A stretch of DNA of 17,791 nucleotides from Candidatus Gastranaerophilales bacterium. GTDB taxonomy: Bacteria; Cyanobacteriota; Vampirovibrionia; Gastranaerophilales; UBA9971. The DNA lies in assembly GCA_028277195.1 (NCBI GenBank), contig JANQGS010000204.1, positions 1-17,791 on the forward strand, written 5' to 3'. The notes below the pieces were generated by a model. It saw only the letters and a list, made by a program, of their open reading frames with translations, made no database searches and was not told where the DNA came from. The first letter of the stretch is position 1. Each line of letters opens with the position of its first letter. The translations under genes and the position numbers were made by a program. Of the stretch, positions 1 through 7,747 are shown one piece after another.

Positions 1-2
1 AT

Positions 3-2366
3 TTCAATAAAAGCGCAAAATGGGCCAGGTACAAGGACTTAATTGTTCCCCTGGACACCGCGCTCTCAACCCTGCCGAATTACCTCACAAAATCAACCTT
101 TACCGATATAAGGGACGCGGACGGCGGTAAGTTTGTGTATGAGGAAATCCCAAAGCTCAAAAAACTTACCAATGTTGAGGTGTATGAAAGGCTAGAGCAG
201 CTTACACTTGAGCAGCGGCCTCCCGTAAATGTTTTAACCCTTGAAAAAACCGATAAAGGAGGCATAAAGGCAACACTGGGATTTGAATACGACGGCGTAG
301 CGGTTCCCTACGGCAAACTTGCGGAAAAAACACCCTATGTAACAATAAAAAAACCCGATGAAGACCTGATTTACTGGGTAAAAAGAAACCTTAAACTGGA
401 AGAAGCCGCTTATGCCGAACTCGTAAGGGCAAGATTTACTCCCATGCAAACAAATAACCTTGTTATTGAAGGGGATAACGCTATTGATTTTTATAATTAC
501 ATGCTCCCGCAGGCAAGGGAGAAATGGAAAATAGCCGAGGCGGACGACCTTTGTGAGTTTAAGCTGACTAAAAGCCCGTTAAAAATCGTTGCTGATATTG
601 ATTTTTCACAAACCTCCGACAGTTTTGAAATAAAATTTTACTCTACGGTCGGCAGGGCAAAAATTGACTATGACGCGGTACAGCATTTTTTCCAGCAGGG
701 CCAGAAGTATGTATACCTTGAAGATAAGGGCAATATAGAAATCCCTTATAATAAAATGTTAAGGATAAGCTCTGCTTTGAGCAATGTGGATGCTCTGGAG
801 GTCGATAAAAACAGGTATATGATTAAAACGTTCCGCTCAGGAATAGTAGGAGAGCTGGAAGAACAGGAAATAACCCTGAAAATGAGCCGGAAATTCAAGG
901 ATTTCTGGGCAAAAATCAGCAGCTTTAATTCAATGGAGGATGTTCCCCTGCCGCAGGGGCTCAGGGGTGAATTGCGTGAATACCAGGCAAAAGGCTTTAA
1001 CTGGCTCTGGTTTCTCTATTCATACGGCTTAAACGGCATACTGGCGGATGATATGGGACTTGGGAAAACAGTCCAGGCCCTGTCCCTTCTGCAAAAAGCC
1101 AGGGAAAAAGACGGCCAGGAGCCTAACCTGGTTATTTGTCCCACTTCGGTGGTATTTAACTGGGAGTCTGAAATAGACAAATTCACTCCAAACCTCATGT
1201 ATTTAAACATTACAGGCCCGGACAGAAAGCATTTGTTCAATAGAATTAAGGATAATGATATTGTAATAACCAGTTATGCCTTGCTAAGACGGGATATTGA
1301 CGAGTATAAAAAGCACAAATTCAGGTCAGTCATACTTGATGAGTCACAGAACATAAAAAACTACGAATCACTGACATCGCAATCGTCAAAACAGTTAAAT
1401 GCCTCTCACAGGCTGGCAATGTCAGGTACACCAATTGAAAACCGTTTATCTGAGTTGTGGTCTGTGTTTGATTTTCTCATGCCCGGTTTTATGTATGATT
1501 TAAGCGAGTTTAATTACAGATACGCTTCACAAATACAGGATAAGGGGGATAAAACAGTTGAAACCCGGCTTAAAAAGCAGGTTTACCCGTTTATATTGAG
1601 GCGAATGAAGCGCGATATAGCAAAAGACCTTCCGCCCAAGATAGAAAGCGTTGCATATTGCCAGATGACACCTGAGCAGCGTGACCTTTACCTTGACGTA
1701 CTCGACAGCACCCGCCAGGAGATATTCGGGAAAATATCAGAGGAAGGGTTTGAAAAGAGCAAGATGTCCGTATTTGCGGCGCTGCTGCGCCTGCGCCAAA
1801 TCTGCAACCACCCGCGTTTATTCGACAAAGAGGGGCAGTATAATGTCAATGAATCCGGAAAATTCGAGCACCTAAAGGAAATGCTTGAGGAAATCATCAG
1901 CGAAGGCCACAGGGTGCTTTTATTCAGCCAGTTTGTACAGATGCTCGATATTGTGAAGGAGTGGTTTGACAAAGATGGTATAAAATACTGCTATCTTACC
2001 GGGGCGACAAAAGACCGCAGGGAAGTTGTTGACCGCTTTAACAACGATAGCTCCGTCCCTGTTTTTCTTGTCAGCCTTAAAGCCGGGGGCACAGGGCTGA
2101 ACCTGACCGGGGCGGACTATGTAATTCATTATGACCCCTGGTGGAATCCGGCGGTAGAGGACCAGGCAACCGACAGGGCTCACAGGATAGGCCAGACCCG
2201 AAACGTATTCGTATATCGCTTTATTACAAAGAGCTCCGTAGAGGAAAAAATAATGAAACTCAAGGAGCGCAAGCGTAACCTGGTTGATTCGGTAATTTCA
2301 GTCGAGCGAAACATTGGCAAGACCCTTACCTACGAGGATATTAAGGATATTCTTTCAGTTGATTGA
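3..2366 (+). CDS. SNF2-family DNA helicase/ATPase, C-terminal part (5' end outside window)
   Basis: This is a superfamily 2 SNF2/RapA-type ATP-dependent DNA translocase. The reading frame is open from base 3 with no in-frame ATG nearby, and a GTG at 135 is only an internal codon, so the gene starts upstream of the window. About 787 residues are present. Motif I (ADDMGLGKT) has its Walker A lysine codon at 1065. Motif II is DESQ (1338-1349), a variant of DEAQ/DEAH. Motif III SGTPIEN follows near 1422. The second RecA lobe carries SLKAGGTGLNLTGAD and DPWWNP, then DQATDRAHRIGQ (arginine finger region). Bacterial relatives with an N-terminal SWIM zinc finger are about 1000 residues or more, so the missing part probably holds such a domain; this is inference. 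The ATPase core is intact. The biological role is unknown; relatives remodel protein-DNA or RNA polymerase complexes. Confidence 0.93.
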   Translation, partial: FNKSAKWARYKDLIVPLDTALSTLPNYLTKSTFTDIRDADGGKFVYEEIPKLKKLTNVEVYERLEQLTLEQRPPVNVLTLEKTDKGGIKATLGFEYDGVAVPYGKLAEKTPYVTIKKPDEDLIYWVKRNLKLEEAAYAELVRARFTPMQTNNLVIEGDNAIDFYNYMLPQAREKWKIAEADDLCEFKLTKSPLKIVADIDFSQTSDSFEIKFYSTVGRAKIDYDAVQHFFQQGQKYVYLEDKGNIEIPYNKMLRISSALSNVDALEVDKNRYMIKTFRSGIVGELEEQEITLKMSRKFKDFWAKISSFNSMEDVPLPQGLRGELREYQAKGFNWLWFLYSYGLNGILADDMGLGKTVQALSLLQKAREKDGQEPNLVICPTSVVFNWESEIDKFTPNLMYLNITGPDRKHLFNRIKDNDIVITSYALLRRDIDEYKKHKFRSVILDESQNIKNYESLTSQSSKQLNASHRLAMSGTPIENRLSELWSVFDFLMPGFMYDLSEFNYRYASQIQDKGDKTVETRLKKQVYPFILRRMKRDIAKDLPPKIESVAYCQMTPEQRDLYLDVLDSTRQEIFGKISEEGFEKSKMSVFAALLRLRQICNHPRLFDKEGQYNVNESGKFEHLKEMLEEIISEGHRVLLFSQFVQMLDIVKEWFDKDGIKYCYLTGATKDRREVVDRFNNDSSVPVFLVSLKAGGTGLNLTGADYVIHYDPWWNPAVEDQATDRAHRIGQTRNVFVYRFITKSSVEEKIMKLKERKRNLVDSVISVERNIGKTLTYEDIKDILSVD

Positions 2367-2391
2367 GTCAAATTATATGTTATAATATAAA

Positions 2392-2419
2392 TTAATGCAC
2401 CTTAATAACTGAATATAAT
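2392..2419 (+). promoter_or_regulatory. Probable tmRNA promoter
   Basis: A perfect TATAAT (2414-2419) lies 6 nt before the first base of the tmRNA (2426), the expected distance to a start point. A weak -35 candidate, TTAATG, sits at 2392-2397 with 16 nt spacing. A second extended -10 (TGTTATAAT, 2378-2386) lies just upstream and could also be used. Confidence 0.6.
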
Positions 2420-2425
2420 TACCAT

Positions 2426-2862
2426 GGGGACGTTCTGGATTTGACAGGGCGTTATGGTAGAATCAGGCTGCGAGCCGGAGCGCTGTTCTCCGTCATCAAC
2501 GAGCAAAACAATCAAATGCCAACCACAACAATGTAGTTGAGCCAACCGTTGCTAAATTCGGTTCTAATGGCGCTTTTCGAGTTGACAACAACGTAGTGCA
2601 ATTAAGAGCTGCTTAGTTAGCAAAGGCCACTTGTTAACCCCCTCCGGCCGGGTTATCAGGTCACTTACGCCGGTATGCCCCTAACCAATGAGGATAGGTT
2701 AGGCTAAGACAATCCTCAAGGTCCGGCAGGACTGAAAAATTGCTTGGTTAATATCAAGGGTGCGGTAACTGACCTGGTATTAACGACAAAAAATAGTAAC
2801 CTACGCTCGTAGAGGTCTGTTTGTGCCCGTGCTGGACGAGGGTTCGACTCCCTCCGTCTCCA
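2426..2862 (+). ncRNA. ssrA: Transfer-messenger RNA (tmRNA), with an unusually long tag reading frame
   Basis: tmRNA rescues stalled ribosomes together with SmpB and appends a degradation tag to the unfinished protein. The 5' end GGGGACG pairs with CGTCTCC at the 3' end to form the acceptor stem. The 5' segment reads GGATTTGACAGGG, and the T arm carries GGTTCGACTCCC. The T-arm-proximal CTACGCTCGTAG block also matches the Bacillus-type tmRNA. The discriminator A is 2862 and CCA is not encoded. By position (92 nt from the 5' end, matching the remembered B. subtilis layout) the resume codon is GCC at 2518. The tag then runs 32 codons to TAG at 2614-2616, beginning ANHNNVVEPT and ending DNNVVQLRAA. 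An upstream in-frame GCA at 2503 would make it 37. Most bacterial tags are 8-20 residues, so this is long. The total length of 437 nt is also long for the family. Confidence 0.95.
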
Positions 2863-2905
2863 AATAAAAAACCCGCGACCTATTTAGGTTGTGGGTTTTT
2901 TATTT
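2863..2905. terminator. Intrinsic terminator after tmRNA, bidirectional
   Basis: The arm AAATAAAAAACCCGCGACC (2862-2880) pairs with GGTTGTGGGTTTTTTATTT (2887-2905) around a 6-nt loop TATTTA, with only two G-T wobbles. It has a run of six T on the plus strand and six on the minus strand. It can therefore stop the tmRNA from the left and transcripts of the transporter gene from the right. Confidence 0.9.
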
Positions 2906-2941
2906 ATATTTTAAAGTGCAATTACCTGGACTAAAAAAAAA

Positions 2942-3030
2942 TGATCTGTACCCCTTGGTTCGGACAACTAAGAAGCAAGTAAATACTGCTTATACTCGAT
3001 AGGTGTCATTTTATTTTTATTCTGAACTGT
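2942..3030 (-). mobile_element. Remnant of an IS3-family (IS150-like) insertion sequence: one end plus the last codons of its transposase
   Basis: Bases 2942-2966 (TGATCTGTACCCC, then TTCGGACA) have the form of IS3/IS150-type terminal repeats, which typically read TG-ACTG-CCCC...GGACA. Just inside, the minus strand encodes NKMTPIEYKQYLLAS and a stop at 2970-2968. This closely resembles the extreme C-terminus of IS3 OrfB transposases (NKM[ST]PxEYR...). The frame runs into a stop at 3037-3039, so only about 20 transposase codons survive. No second terminal repeat was found nearby. The remnant directly abuts the stop codon of the transporter gene. This is an old, inactive fragment. Confidence 0.72.
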
Positions 3031-4151
3031 TACCGATTAAGTTTGTCCGACCTGCCAATCAGGAAAACAGATGACATTACTACCATAAGAACGCCGGCTA
3101 TACTGAAGTTACCGTTTACGGTGTTTATGAGCAGCGGTGAAAAAACCTGTCCGAGGTAAAAACAGGTGGTCAATCCTCCAAAAGCCCTCCCTGCATTTGT
3201 CATATCGCTTATTGAGCCGACCCATACCCTTAGATTAGGGATAACCAGTCCCATACCCAGCCCTGTTACTATTAACCCCATAACTGAAAACAGGTAATCA
3301 GGGCGGTAATAAATAATAATATAACCCGCGCCCATAATGATAAAGGGTAGGATAAACAGGCTGCTAAAGGAAAGGCGGTTTTTTATACTTTTATAGAAAA
3401 TCGATGTGATTGCCGAAAAAAACGATACTATTGCCAGTGTAAGCCCTATAACAGAGTTGTTTATACCGGGTACAACCGACTTCAGGTAAAACGGGATTTG
3501 CAGTGGTATCATATAAAAAAATGACATCAGCACAAAAGCTGCCAGGTATATTTTTGCGTATTTTCTCAGGTCAAAACTGACCAGGGGTGTGCGGGTTTTT
3601 CTTTTTGTCCCGGGTTCATCTATAAATATAGCAAATAGAACCAGCAGTATAAGGGGTGAAAGGTAAATAAGAAAGGTGTTTCTCCAGTAAAAATCAGCTA
3701 TAAACCCGCCCACTATCATATAAAGTATACCCCCGAAACCTATAAAAGCCGATTGCAGGCCCATCATTCTGCTTAGTTCTGTTCCTTTGTAATTATCGGT
3801 GATGAGTGCGCTGCATCCTGTTATTACCGCAGAAATGGCAATGCCAAAGATAGCCCGGCCCGCCAGCAGCTCGTAAACCGAGGTTGCAAGATAGCCCGCA
3901 GCCCCGGATGCCACATAGAAAAGAACACCCGCCAGCACAATGTTTTTCCTGCCGTACTTATCAGCCAGGTAGCCGATAAACGGCGAGCTCACCACAATAA
4001 ATAAAGCAGGCGTGGTGAGCACCATTTTTACGAGCAGGTCGATATTTGGGGTATCAGCGAATGCTTCTTTTATTCTTGGCAATACAGGCGCAATAGTAAA
4101 GTCCGCCATTATTACCAGGGTGCTGGTAATGAGTAAAATAAGGGCTTTCAT
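3030..4151 (-). CDS. Major facilitator superfamily (MFS) transporter, drug-efflux-like
   Basis: This 373-residue inner-membrane protein is hydrophobic throughout, with roughly 12 predicted membrane spans. The first span starts at residue 2 (ALILLITSTLVIMADFTIAP). The MFS motif A between spans 2 and 3 is GYLADKYGRKN, near residue 60. A motif-C-like Gly-rich stretch (GFGGILYMIVGG) lies near residue 137. The N-terminus (D17, followed by a proline-rich APVLP) resembles DHA1-type multidrug or sugar efflux proteins; the substrate cannot be told. The length is slightly short for the family (about 390-400). The tail ends immediately beside an IS3 remnant, so a lost or replaced C-terminal tail is possible. 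No Shine-Dalgarno site precedes the ATG; an extended -10 lies 7 nt upstream instead. The gene is divergent from lepA. Confidence 0.88.
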   Translation of the reverse strand: MKALILLITSTLVIMADFTIAPVLPRIKEAFADTPNIDLLVKMVLTTPALFIVVSSPFIGYLADKYGRKNIVLAGVLFYVASGAAGYLATSVYELLAGRAIFGIAISAVITGCSALITDNYKGTELSRMMGLQSAFIGFGGILYMIVGGFIADFYWRNTFLIYLSPLILLVLFAIFIDEPGTKRKTRTPLVSFDLRKYAKIYLAAFVLMSFFYMIPLQIPFYLKSVVPGINNSVIGLTLAIVSFFSAITSIFYKSIKNRLSFSSLFILPFIIMGAGYIIIYYRPDYLFSVMGLIVTGLGMGLVIPNLRVWVGSISDMTNAGRAFGGLTTCFYLGQVFSPLLINTVNGNFSIAGVLMVVMSSVFLIGRSDKLNR

Positions 4152-4158
4152 TTTTAAA

Positions 4159-4167
4159 ATTATCGCA
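4159..4167 (-). promoter_or_regulatory. Extended -10 element abutting the MFS start (possible leaderless mRNA)
   Basis: On the minus strand TGC-GATAAT (4167-4159) stands 7 nt before the ATG at 4151, with no Shine-Dalgarno sequence between. Transcription from this -10 would start at or next to the start codon. Confidence 0.4.
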
Positions 4168-4241
4168 TAAAATCCTTTGGCAGGCGGAAATTTTTAGAAG
4201 CCGTCTTGTAAGGTCTTCTGGTAAAACTTTTTTGTTCTGAA

Positions 4242-4247
4242 TATACT
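4242..4247 (+). promoter_or_regulatory. -10 element abutting the lepA start (possible leaderless mRNA)
   Basis: TATACT lies 6 nt before the lepA ATG (4254). No Shine-Dalgarno sequence is visible, and no good -35 is seen at the usual spacing. The start point would fall on the ATG itself. Confidence 0.4.
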
Positions 4248-4253
4248 GTAACT

Positions 4254-6050
4254 ATGATTGAACATATAAGAAATTTCTGCATAATAGCCCATATAGACCA
4301 CGGAAAATCCACCCTGGCAGACCGCCTGCTTGAAAAAACCGGCACTGTTTCCGAACGGGAAATGCAGGCCCAGTTGTTGGATACAATGGATATAGAACGT
4401 GAGCGCGGTATAACAATTAAGCTCCAGGCCGCCAGAATGAACTACAGGTCAAATGAAGGCGGGGAATACGTGTTAAACCTCATAGACACGCCGGGCCATG
4501 TGGATTTCAGCTATGAGGTCTCAAGAAGCCTTGCAGCCTGCGAAGGCGCGCTTCTTGTTGTTGACGCAACGCAGGGTGTGGAAGCGCAGACAATGGCCAA
4601 TGTTTACCTGGCAATTGAGCAGGACCTCGAAATTATACCCGTTATTAATAAAATAGACCTGCCAAACGCTGACACGGAAAGGGTAAAGCAGGAAATAGAG
4701 GATATACTGGGGCTTGACACGTCCAATGCCGTATTAGCCAGCGCAAAAACAGGCATAGGTATTGATGAAATACTGGAATCTATTGTTAAATACGTACCGC
4801 CACCGGAGGATACCTCTAAAAACCCTTTAAGGGCACTGGTTTTTGACAGCTATTACGACCCTTACCTCGGTACAATTGTTTATTTCAAGGTTGTTGACGG
4901 CAGTGTAAAAAAAGATGATGAAATAAGGTTCATAGCCAACAAAAAAAACTATGAAGTCACGGAACTGGGCTATATGCGTCCCTGCAGAACCCCGGTAAGC
5001 CGGGTTAAAACAGGCGAGGTAGGTTATATTGCCGCATCAATAAAAGAAGTCAGCCAGTTTGTGGGTGATACAATAACCCTGGCGGAAAAACCGGCAAAAG
5101 ACCCCCTGCCCGGCTATAAAAAAGCCGTCCCAATGGTGTTTTGCGGCATGTACCCGGTTGATAATGATGAATACCACGAACTCAAGGACGCGCTGGAAAA
5201 ACTAAAACTGAATGATTCCAGTATAGTATTTGAGCCGGAAACCTCTTCTGCCCTGGGATTTGGTTTCAGGTGCGGGTTTTTGGGGCTGCTGCATATGGAA
5301 ATTGCCCAGGAACGGCTTGAGAGGGAATATGACCTTTCCCTTGTCACAACAGCTCCCAGCGTAGTCTATAACGTCGCTAAAACCGACGGGCAAATCATAC
5401 AGGTTGATAACCCGGCCAATCTTCCCCTGCCACAGTATATTGATTATATTGAAGAGCCCTATGTCAGGGTAAACATTATCACTCCCAACGATTATGTAGG
5501 CAGCCTCATGGAACTCTCCCAGGCAAAAAGGGGCATTTATAAAAACATGAAGTATATAGACGACAAAAGAGTGGACCTTGAGTATGAAGTGCCGCTAAAC
5601 GAACTCATAACCGACTTTTACGACCAGTTAAAATCACGCTCAAAAGGATATGCGAGCATGGACTATGAGTTCAGCGAGTACAAGCGTTCCGACCTGGTAA
5701 AACTTGACATACTGCTCTCCGGGGAGGTTGTAGATGCTCTAAGCACTATAGTGCACAGGGACAGCTCTTTTTATACAGGGCAAAAACTCGCCAGCAAACT
5801 AAAAGAGATAATCCCCAGGCAGATGTTTGAAGTCCCTATACAGGCTGCTATTGGCGGGCGGGTCATAGCAAGGACAAACGTCAAGGCATTGAGGAAAAAC
5901 GTGATTGACAAGTGTTATGGCGGTGATATTTCGAGGAAAAGAAAGCTGCTGGAAAAGCAAAAGGCCGGTAAAAAGCGGATGAAATCAGTCGGCAAGGTAG
6001 AAGTCCCCCAGGAAGCGTTCATGGCAGTGCTGAGTTTGGAGGATTATTAA
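4254..6050 (+). CDS. lepA: Elongation factor 4 (LepA), ribosome-associated GTPase
   Basis: LepA is a translational GTPase that acts on the ribosome during initiation or under stress. At 598 residues it has the normal family length. The GTPase domain shows G1 AHIDHGKST (12-20), the G2 region RERGITIKLQAA, G3 DTPGH, G4 NKID and a SAKTG G5. The EF-2-like domains III and V follow. The LepA-specific C-terminal domain is present, ending KRMKSVGKVEVPQEAF near residue 580. All key motifs are intact. It is usually paired with lepB, but here it stands alone: divergent from a transporter on the left and followed 29 nt later by a horizontally acquired restriction-modification pair. No terminator is visible between lepA and that pair. 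Confidence 0.98.
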   Translation: MIEHIRNFCIIAHIDHGKSTLADRLLEKTGTVSEREMQAQLLDTMDIERERGITIKLQAARMNYRSNEGGEYVLNLIDTPGHVDFSYEVSRSLAACEGALLVVDATQGVEAQTMANVYLAIEQDLEIIPVINKIDLPNADTERVKQEIEDILGLDTSNAVLASAKTGIGIDEILESIVKYVPPPEDTSKNPLRALVFDSYYDPYLGTIVYFKVVDGSVKKDDEIRFIANKKNYEVTELGYMRPCRTPVSRVKTGEVGYIAASIKEVSQFVGDTITLAEKPAKDPLPGYKKAVPMVFCGMYPVDNDEYHELKDALEKLKLNDSSIVFEPETSSALGFGFRCGFLGLLHMEIAQERLEREYDLSLVTTAPSVVYNVAKTDGQIIQVDNPANLPLPQYIDYIEEPYVRVNIITPNDYVGSLMELSQAKRGIYKNMKYIDDKRVDLEYEVPLNELITDFYDQLKSRSKGYASMDYEFSEYKRSDLVKLDILLSGEVVDALSTIVHRDSSFYTGQKLASKLKEIIPRQMFEVPIQAAIGGRVIARTNVKALRKNVIDKCYGGDISRKRKLLEKQKAGKKRMKSVGKVEVPQEAFMAVLSLEDY

Positions 6051-6067
6051 TTATTTGAGGTTTATAT

Positions 6068-6073
6068 TATAAT
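6068..6073 (+). promoter_or_regulatory. -10 element abutting the restriction endonuclease start
   Basis: A consensus TATAAT ends 6 nt before the ATG at 6080, with no Shine-Dalgarno sequence. It would give a leaderless endonuclease mRNA independent of lepA. The only upstream -35-like match at proper spacing is weak (TATTAA, 6045-6050). Confidence 0.45.
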
Positions 6074-6079
6074 TTATTT

Positions 6080-6898
6080 ATGAAAACAATTGATAATGAG
6101 ACATCAATAAGAAAAATTGTTAAAAGCTCTATAGAATCTTATTCCATAGGATTTGAAGGACGTCATACAGGGGAGTTTGAAAACCCTGATGGTACTATAA
6201 ACATGAAAATACATAATGTCTTCATTGCTGCATTAGGAGAAGAGATTCAATATTATACAGCACTTGTGCGTTCTTTAGACAGTTCTTTAGGTAATATGCT
6301 TGAAAAAATGGCTATTACTATAGCAGAACTATTTTATGATGTTCAAACAGAAGTTGAAGGTCCCTTATATCCGGAACAAATATCTATAATAGCTGAATTG
6401 CTTGAGGCGTATAAGAATAGAAATAATTCGTTAAAACCCTCTTTTGAGCACTATAAAAAGTTAAACACATTAAATATAAATAAAAGTTGTAAAATAGAAA
6501 AAACGCATGCAAGTGACTATTATTTAGTAGATAGGGAAAATAACAATCATTATTTAATAGAGTTAAAAATAGGCGGAGATTTAGATAATAAAAAAGCGAG
6601 GTCTGAAAAAGAAGCATTAATGGAACAATATGCAATTTTGGCAAACAGTTTAGGGGAAAATGCTGATATAAAATGTTATTTTGCTACAGCTTATAATCGA
6701 TTTGGTGAAAATAGGGAGTGGAAACAAGAAAGGGTATTACAATTTTTTTCAAAGGATGAACTTTTAATAGGCAAGGATTTCTGGAATTTTATTTGTTGTT
6801 CCGATAGAGGATATGAGATAGTTTTGGATGAATATAAGAAAAATTCTTTTTTAATAAAAAATGCTTTAGATAATATAAAAAAGGTATATTTAAAATGA
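6080..6898 (+). CDS. Type II restriction endonuclease, TdeIII/MjaII-like
   Basis: This 272-residue protein resembles the TdeIII family of type II restriction enzymes, whose characterised members (TdeIII, MjaII) are reported to recognise GGNCC. A PD-(D/E)xK-type catalytic centre is visible in the middle: SDYYLVDR (D146, D151), then HYLIELK with E161 and K163. These are followed by the family-typical GGDLDNKKARSEKEALMEQY. The gene is clearly AT-rich, unlike lepA before it and the peptidase gene after it, which points to horizontal acquisition. Its last four bases overlap the methyltransferase start (ATGA, 6895-6898), so the two are translationally coupled. The endonuclease comes first in the operon. 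No controller (C) protein gene is seen. The target GGNCC is inferred from the family, not from this sequence. Confidence 0.85.
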   Translation: MKTIDNETSIRKIVKSSIESYSIGFEGRHTGEFENPDGTINMKIHNVFIAALGEEIQYYTALVRSLDSSLGNMLEKMAITIAELFYDVQTEVEGPLYPEQISIIAELLEAYKNRNNSLKPSFEHYKKLNTLNINKSCKIEKTHASDYYLVDRENNNHYLIELKIGGDLDNKKARSEKEALMEQYAILANSLGENADIKCYFATAYNRFGENREWKQERVLQFFSKDELLIGKDFWNFICCSDRGYEIVLDEYKKNSFLIKNALDNIKKVYLK

Positions 6899-7620
6899 TT
6901 AACAATTATGAAATATACAATGAAGATAGCCTGCAGTTATTAAAAAAATTGCCAGATAATTCAGTTGATTTTATATTAACTGATCCTCCTTATAACTTAA
7001 GTTCTTATTCTACAGGGAATATGAAATTTGATTGGAGATGTGATATTAATAACGACTTAGCTGAGTGGGATAAAGATTTTGACCCAAAAGATTTAAAGGA
7101 TGACTTTCTAAGAATATTAAAACCTACCGGCAATCTTTTTGCTTTTTGCTCTTATAACTTAGTCGGCAAATGGCATGAAGTTTTTGACCCTGTATTCGAT
7201 ACGTTTCAATTTTTTGTATGGCATAAAACCAACCCTGTCCCTAAATTTAGAAAAGCCGGCTTCTTAAATAGTTGCGAATTAATAGTATGTATGTGGAATA
7301 AAGGGCATACATGGAATTTTGGGGCACAAAATGAAATGCATAACTTTTTTGAATCTCCAATATGTATGGGCCCTGAAAGATTGCAAAATCCAAAACACCC
7401 GACGCAAAAACCCGTTAAATTATTGAAACATTTAATCAAAATCGCAACCAATGAAAATGATATTATATTAGACCCCTTTATGGGCGTAGGTTCTACAGGT
7501 GTTGCTGCATTAGAAACAAACAGAAAGTTTATCGGCATAGAATTAGAAAAAGATTATTTTGAAGCAACTGAAAAACGATTAACAACTATTCAACTACCTT
7601 TATTGATAAATGTTAACTAA
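6895..7620 (+). CDS. DNA methyltransferase, beta-class amino-methyltransferase (probably N4-cytosine) of the TdeIII-like system
   Basis: This 241-residue methyltransferase protects host DNA from the neighbouring endonuclease. The catalytic motif IV is TDPPYN (residues 29-34) near the N-terminus. Motif X (HPTQKP, 168-173) and the S-adenosylmethionine-binding motif I (LDPFMGVGSTG, 192-202) are near the C-terminus, followed by GIELEKDY (motif II). The order IV...X-I is the beta-class arrangement, used by N6-adenine and N4-cytosine enzymes. If the target is GGNCC as in TdeIII/MjaII systems, there is no fixed adenine, so N4-cytosine methylation is the consistent inference. DPPY is more often seen with N6-adenine, so this is not certain. 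The gene is AT-rich like its partner. All motifs are intact, so the system looks functional. Confidence 0.88.
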   Translation: MINNYEIYNEDSLQLLKKLPDNSVDFILTDPPYNLSSYSTGNMKFDWRCDINNDLAEWDKDFDPKDLKDDFLRILKPTGNLFAFCSYNLVGKWHEVFDPVFDTFQFFVWHKTNPVPKFRKAGFLNSCELIVCMWNKGHTWNFGAQNEMHNFFESPICMGPERLQNPKHPTQKPVKLLKHLIKIATNENDIILDPFMGVGSTGVAALETNRKFIGIELEKDYFEATEKRLTTIQLPLLINVN

Positions 7621-7747
7621 CATAAAAGACAAAATCTATAAAAACCAACGACTGACGGGGGAAGAGGGGATTGAACCATACAGGAATTTTGACCTGCTTA
7701 CTTTAGGCCGGCTTGCCGGTTACAAAAACCCGGGCAAACATGTGTAA
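7610..7747 (+). pseudogene. N-terminal stub resembling a radical SAM futalosine-pathway enzyme (MqnE/MqnC/CofH type)
   Basis: An ATG at 7610 opens 45 codons ending in TAA at 7745. The text KDKIYKNQRLTGEEGI and then DLLTLGRLAGYKN matches the style of the short helical N-terminus of aminofutalosine synthase and related radical SAM enzymes (typically ...kvxxGeRLtxEEGlxLx..xDLLtLGxLA). Such enzymes are about 370 residues long and carry a CxxxCxxC cluster site; nothing of that remains. The stub overlaps the last bases of the methyltransferase in another frame and has a higher GC content after about 7650. It is probably the 5' end of a native gene truncated when the restriction-modification island arrived or by a later deletion. 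The family assignment is by eye and tentative. Confidence 0.5.

Noticed and set aside
135..2366. GTG at 135 as the start of the SNF2 helicase
   Set aside because: The frame is open and protein-like all the way back to base 3, and there is no ribosome site before 135; the gene is simply cut by the window edge.
2502..2534. Alternative tmRNA tag frame reading EQNNQMPTTTM and a stop
   Set aside because: It starts with Glu rather than the usual Ala/Gly and lacks a hydrophobic ending. The GCC frame fits the expected resume distance and ends in RAA.
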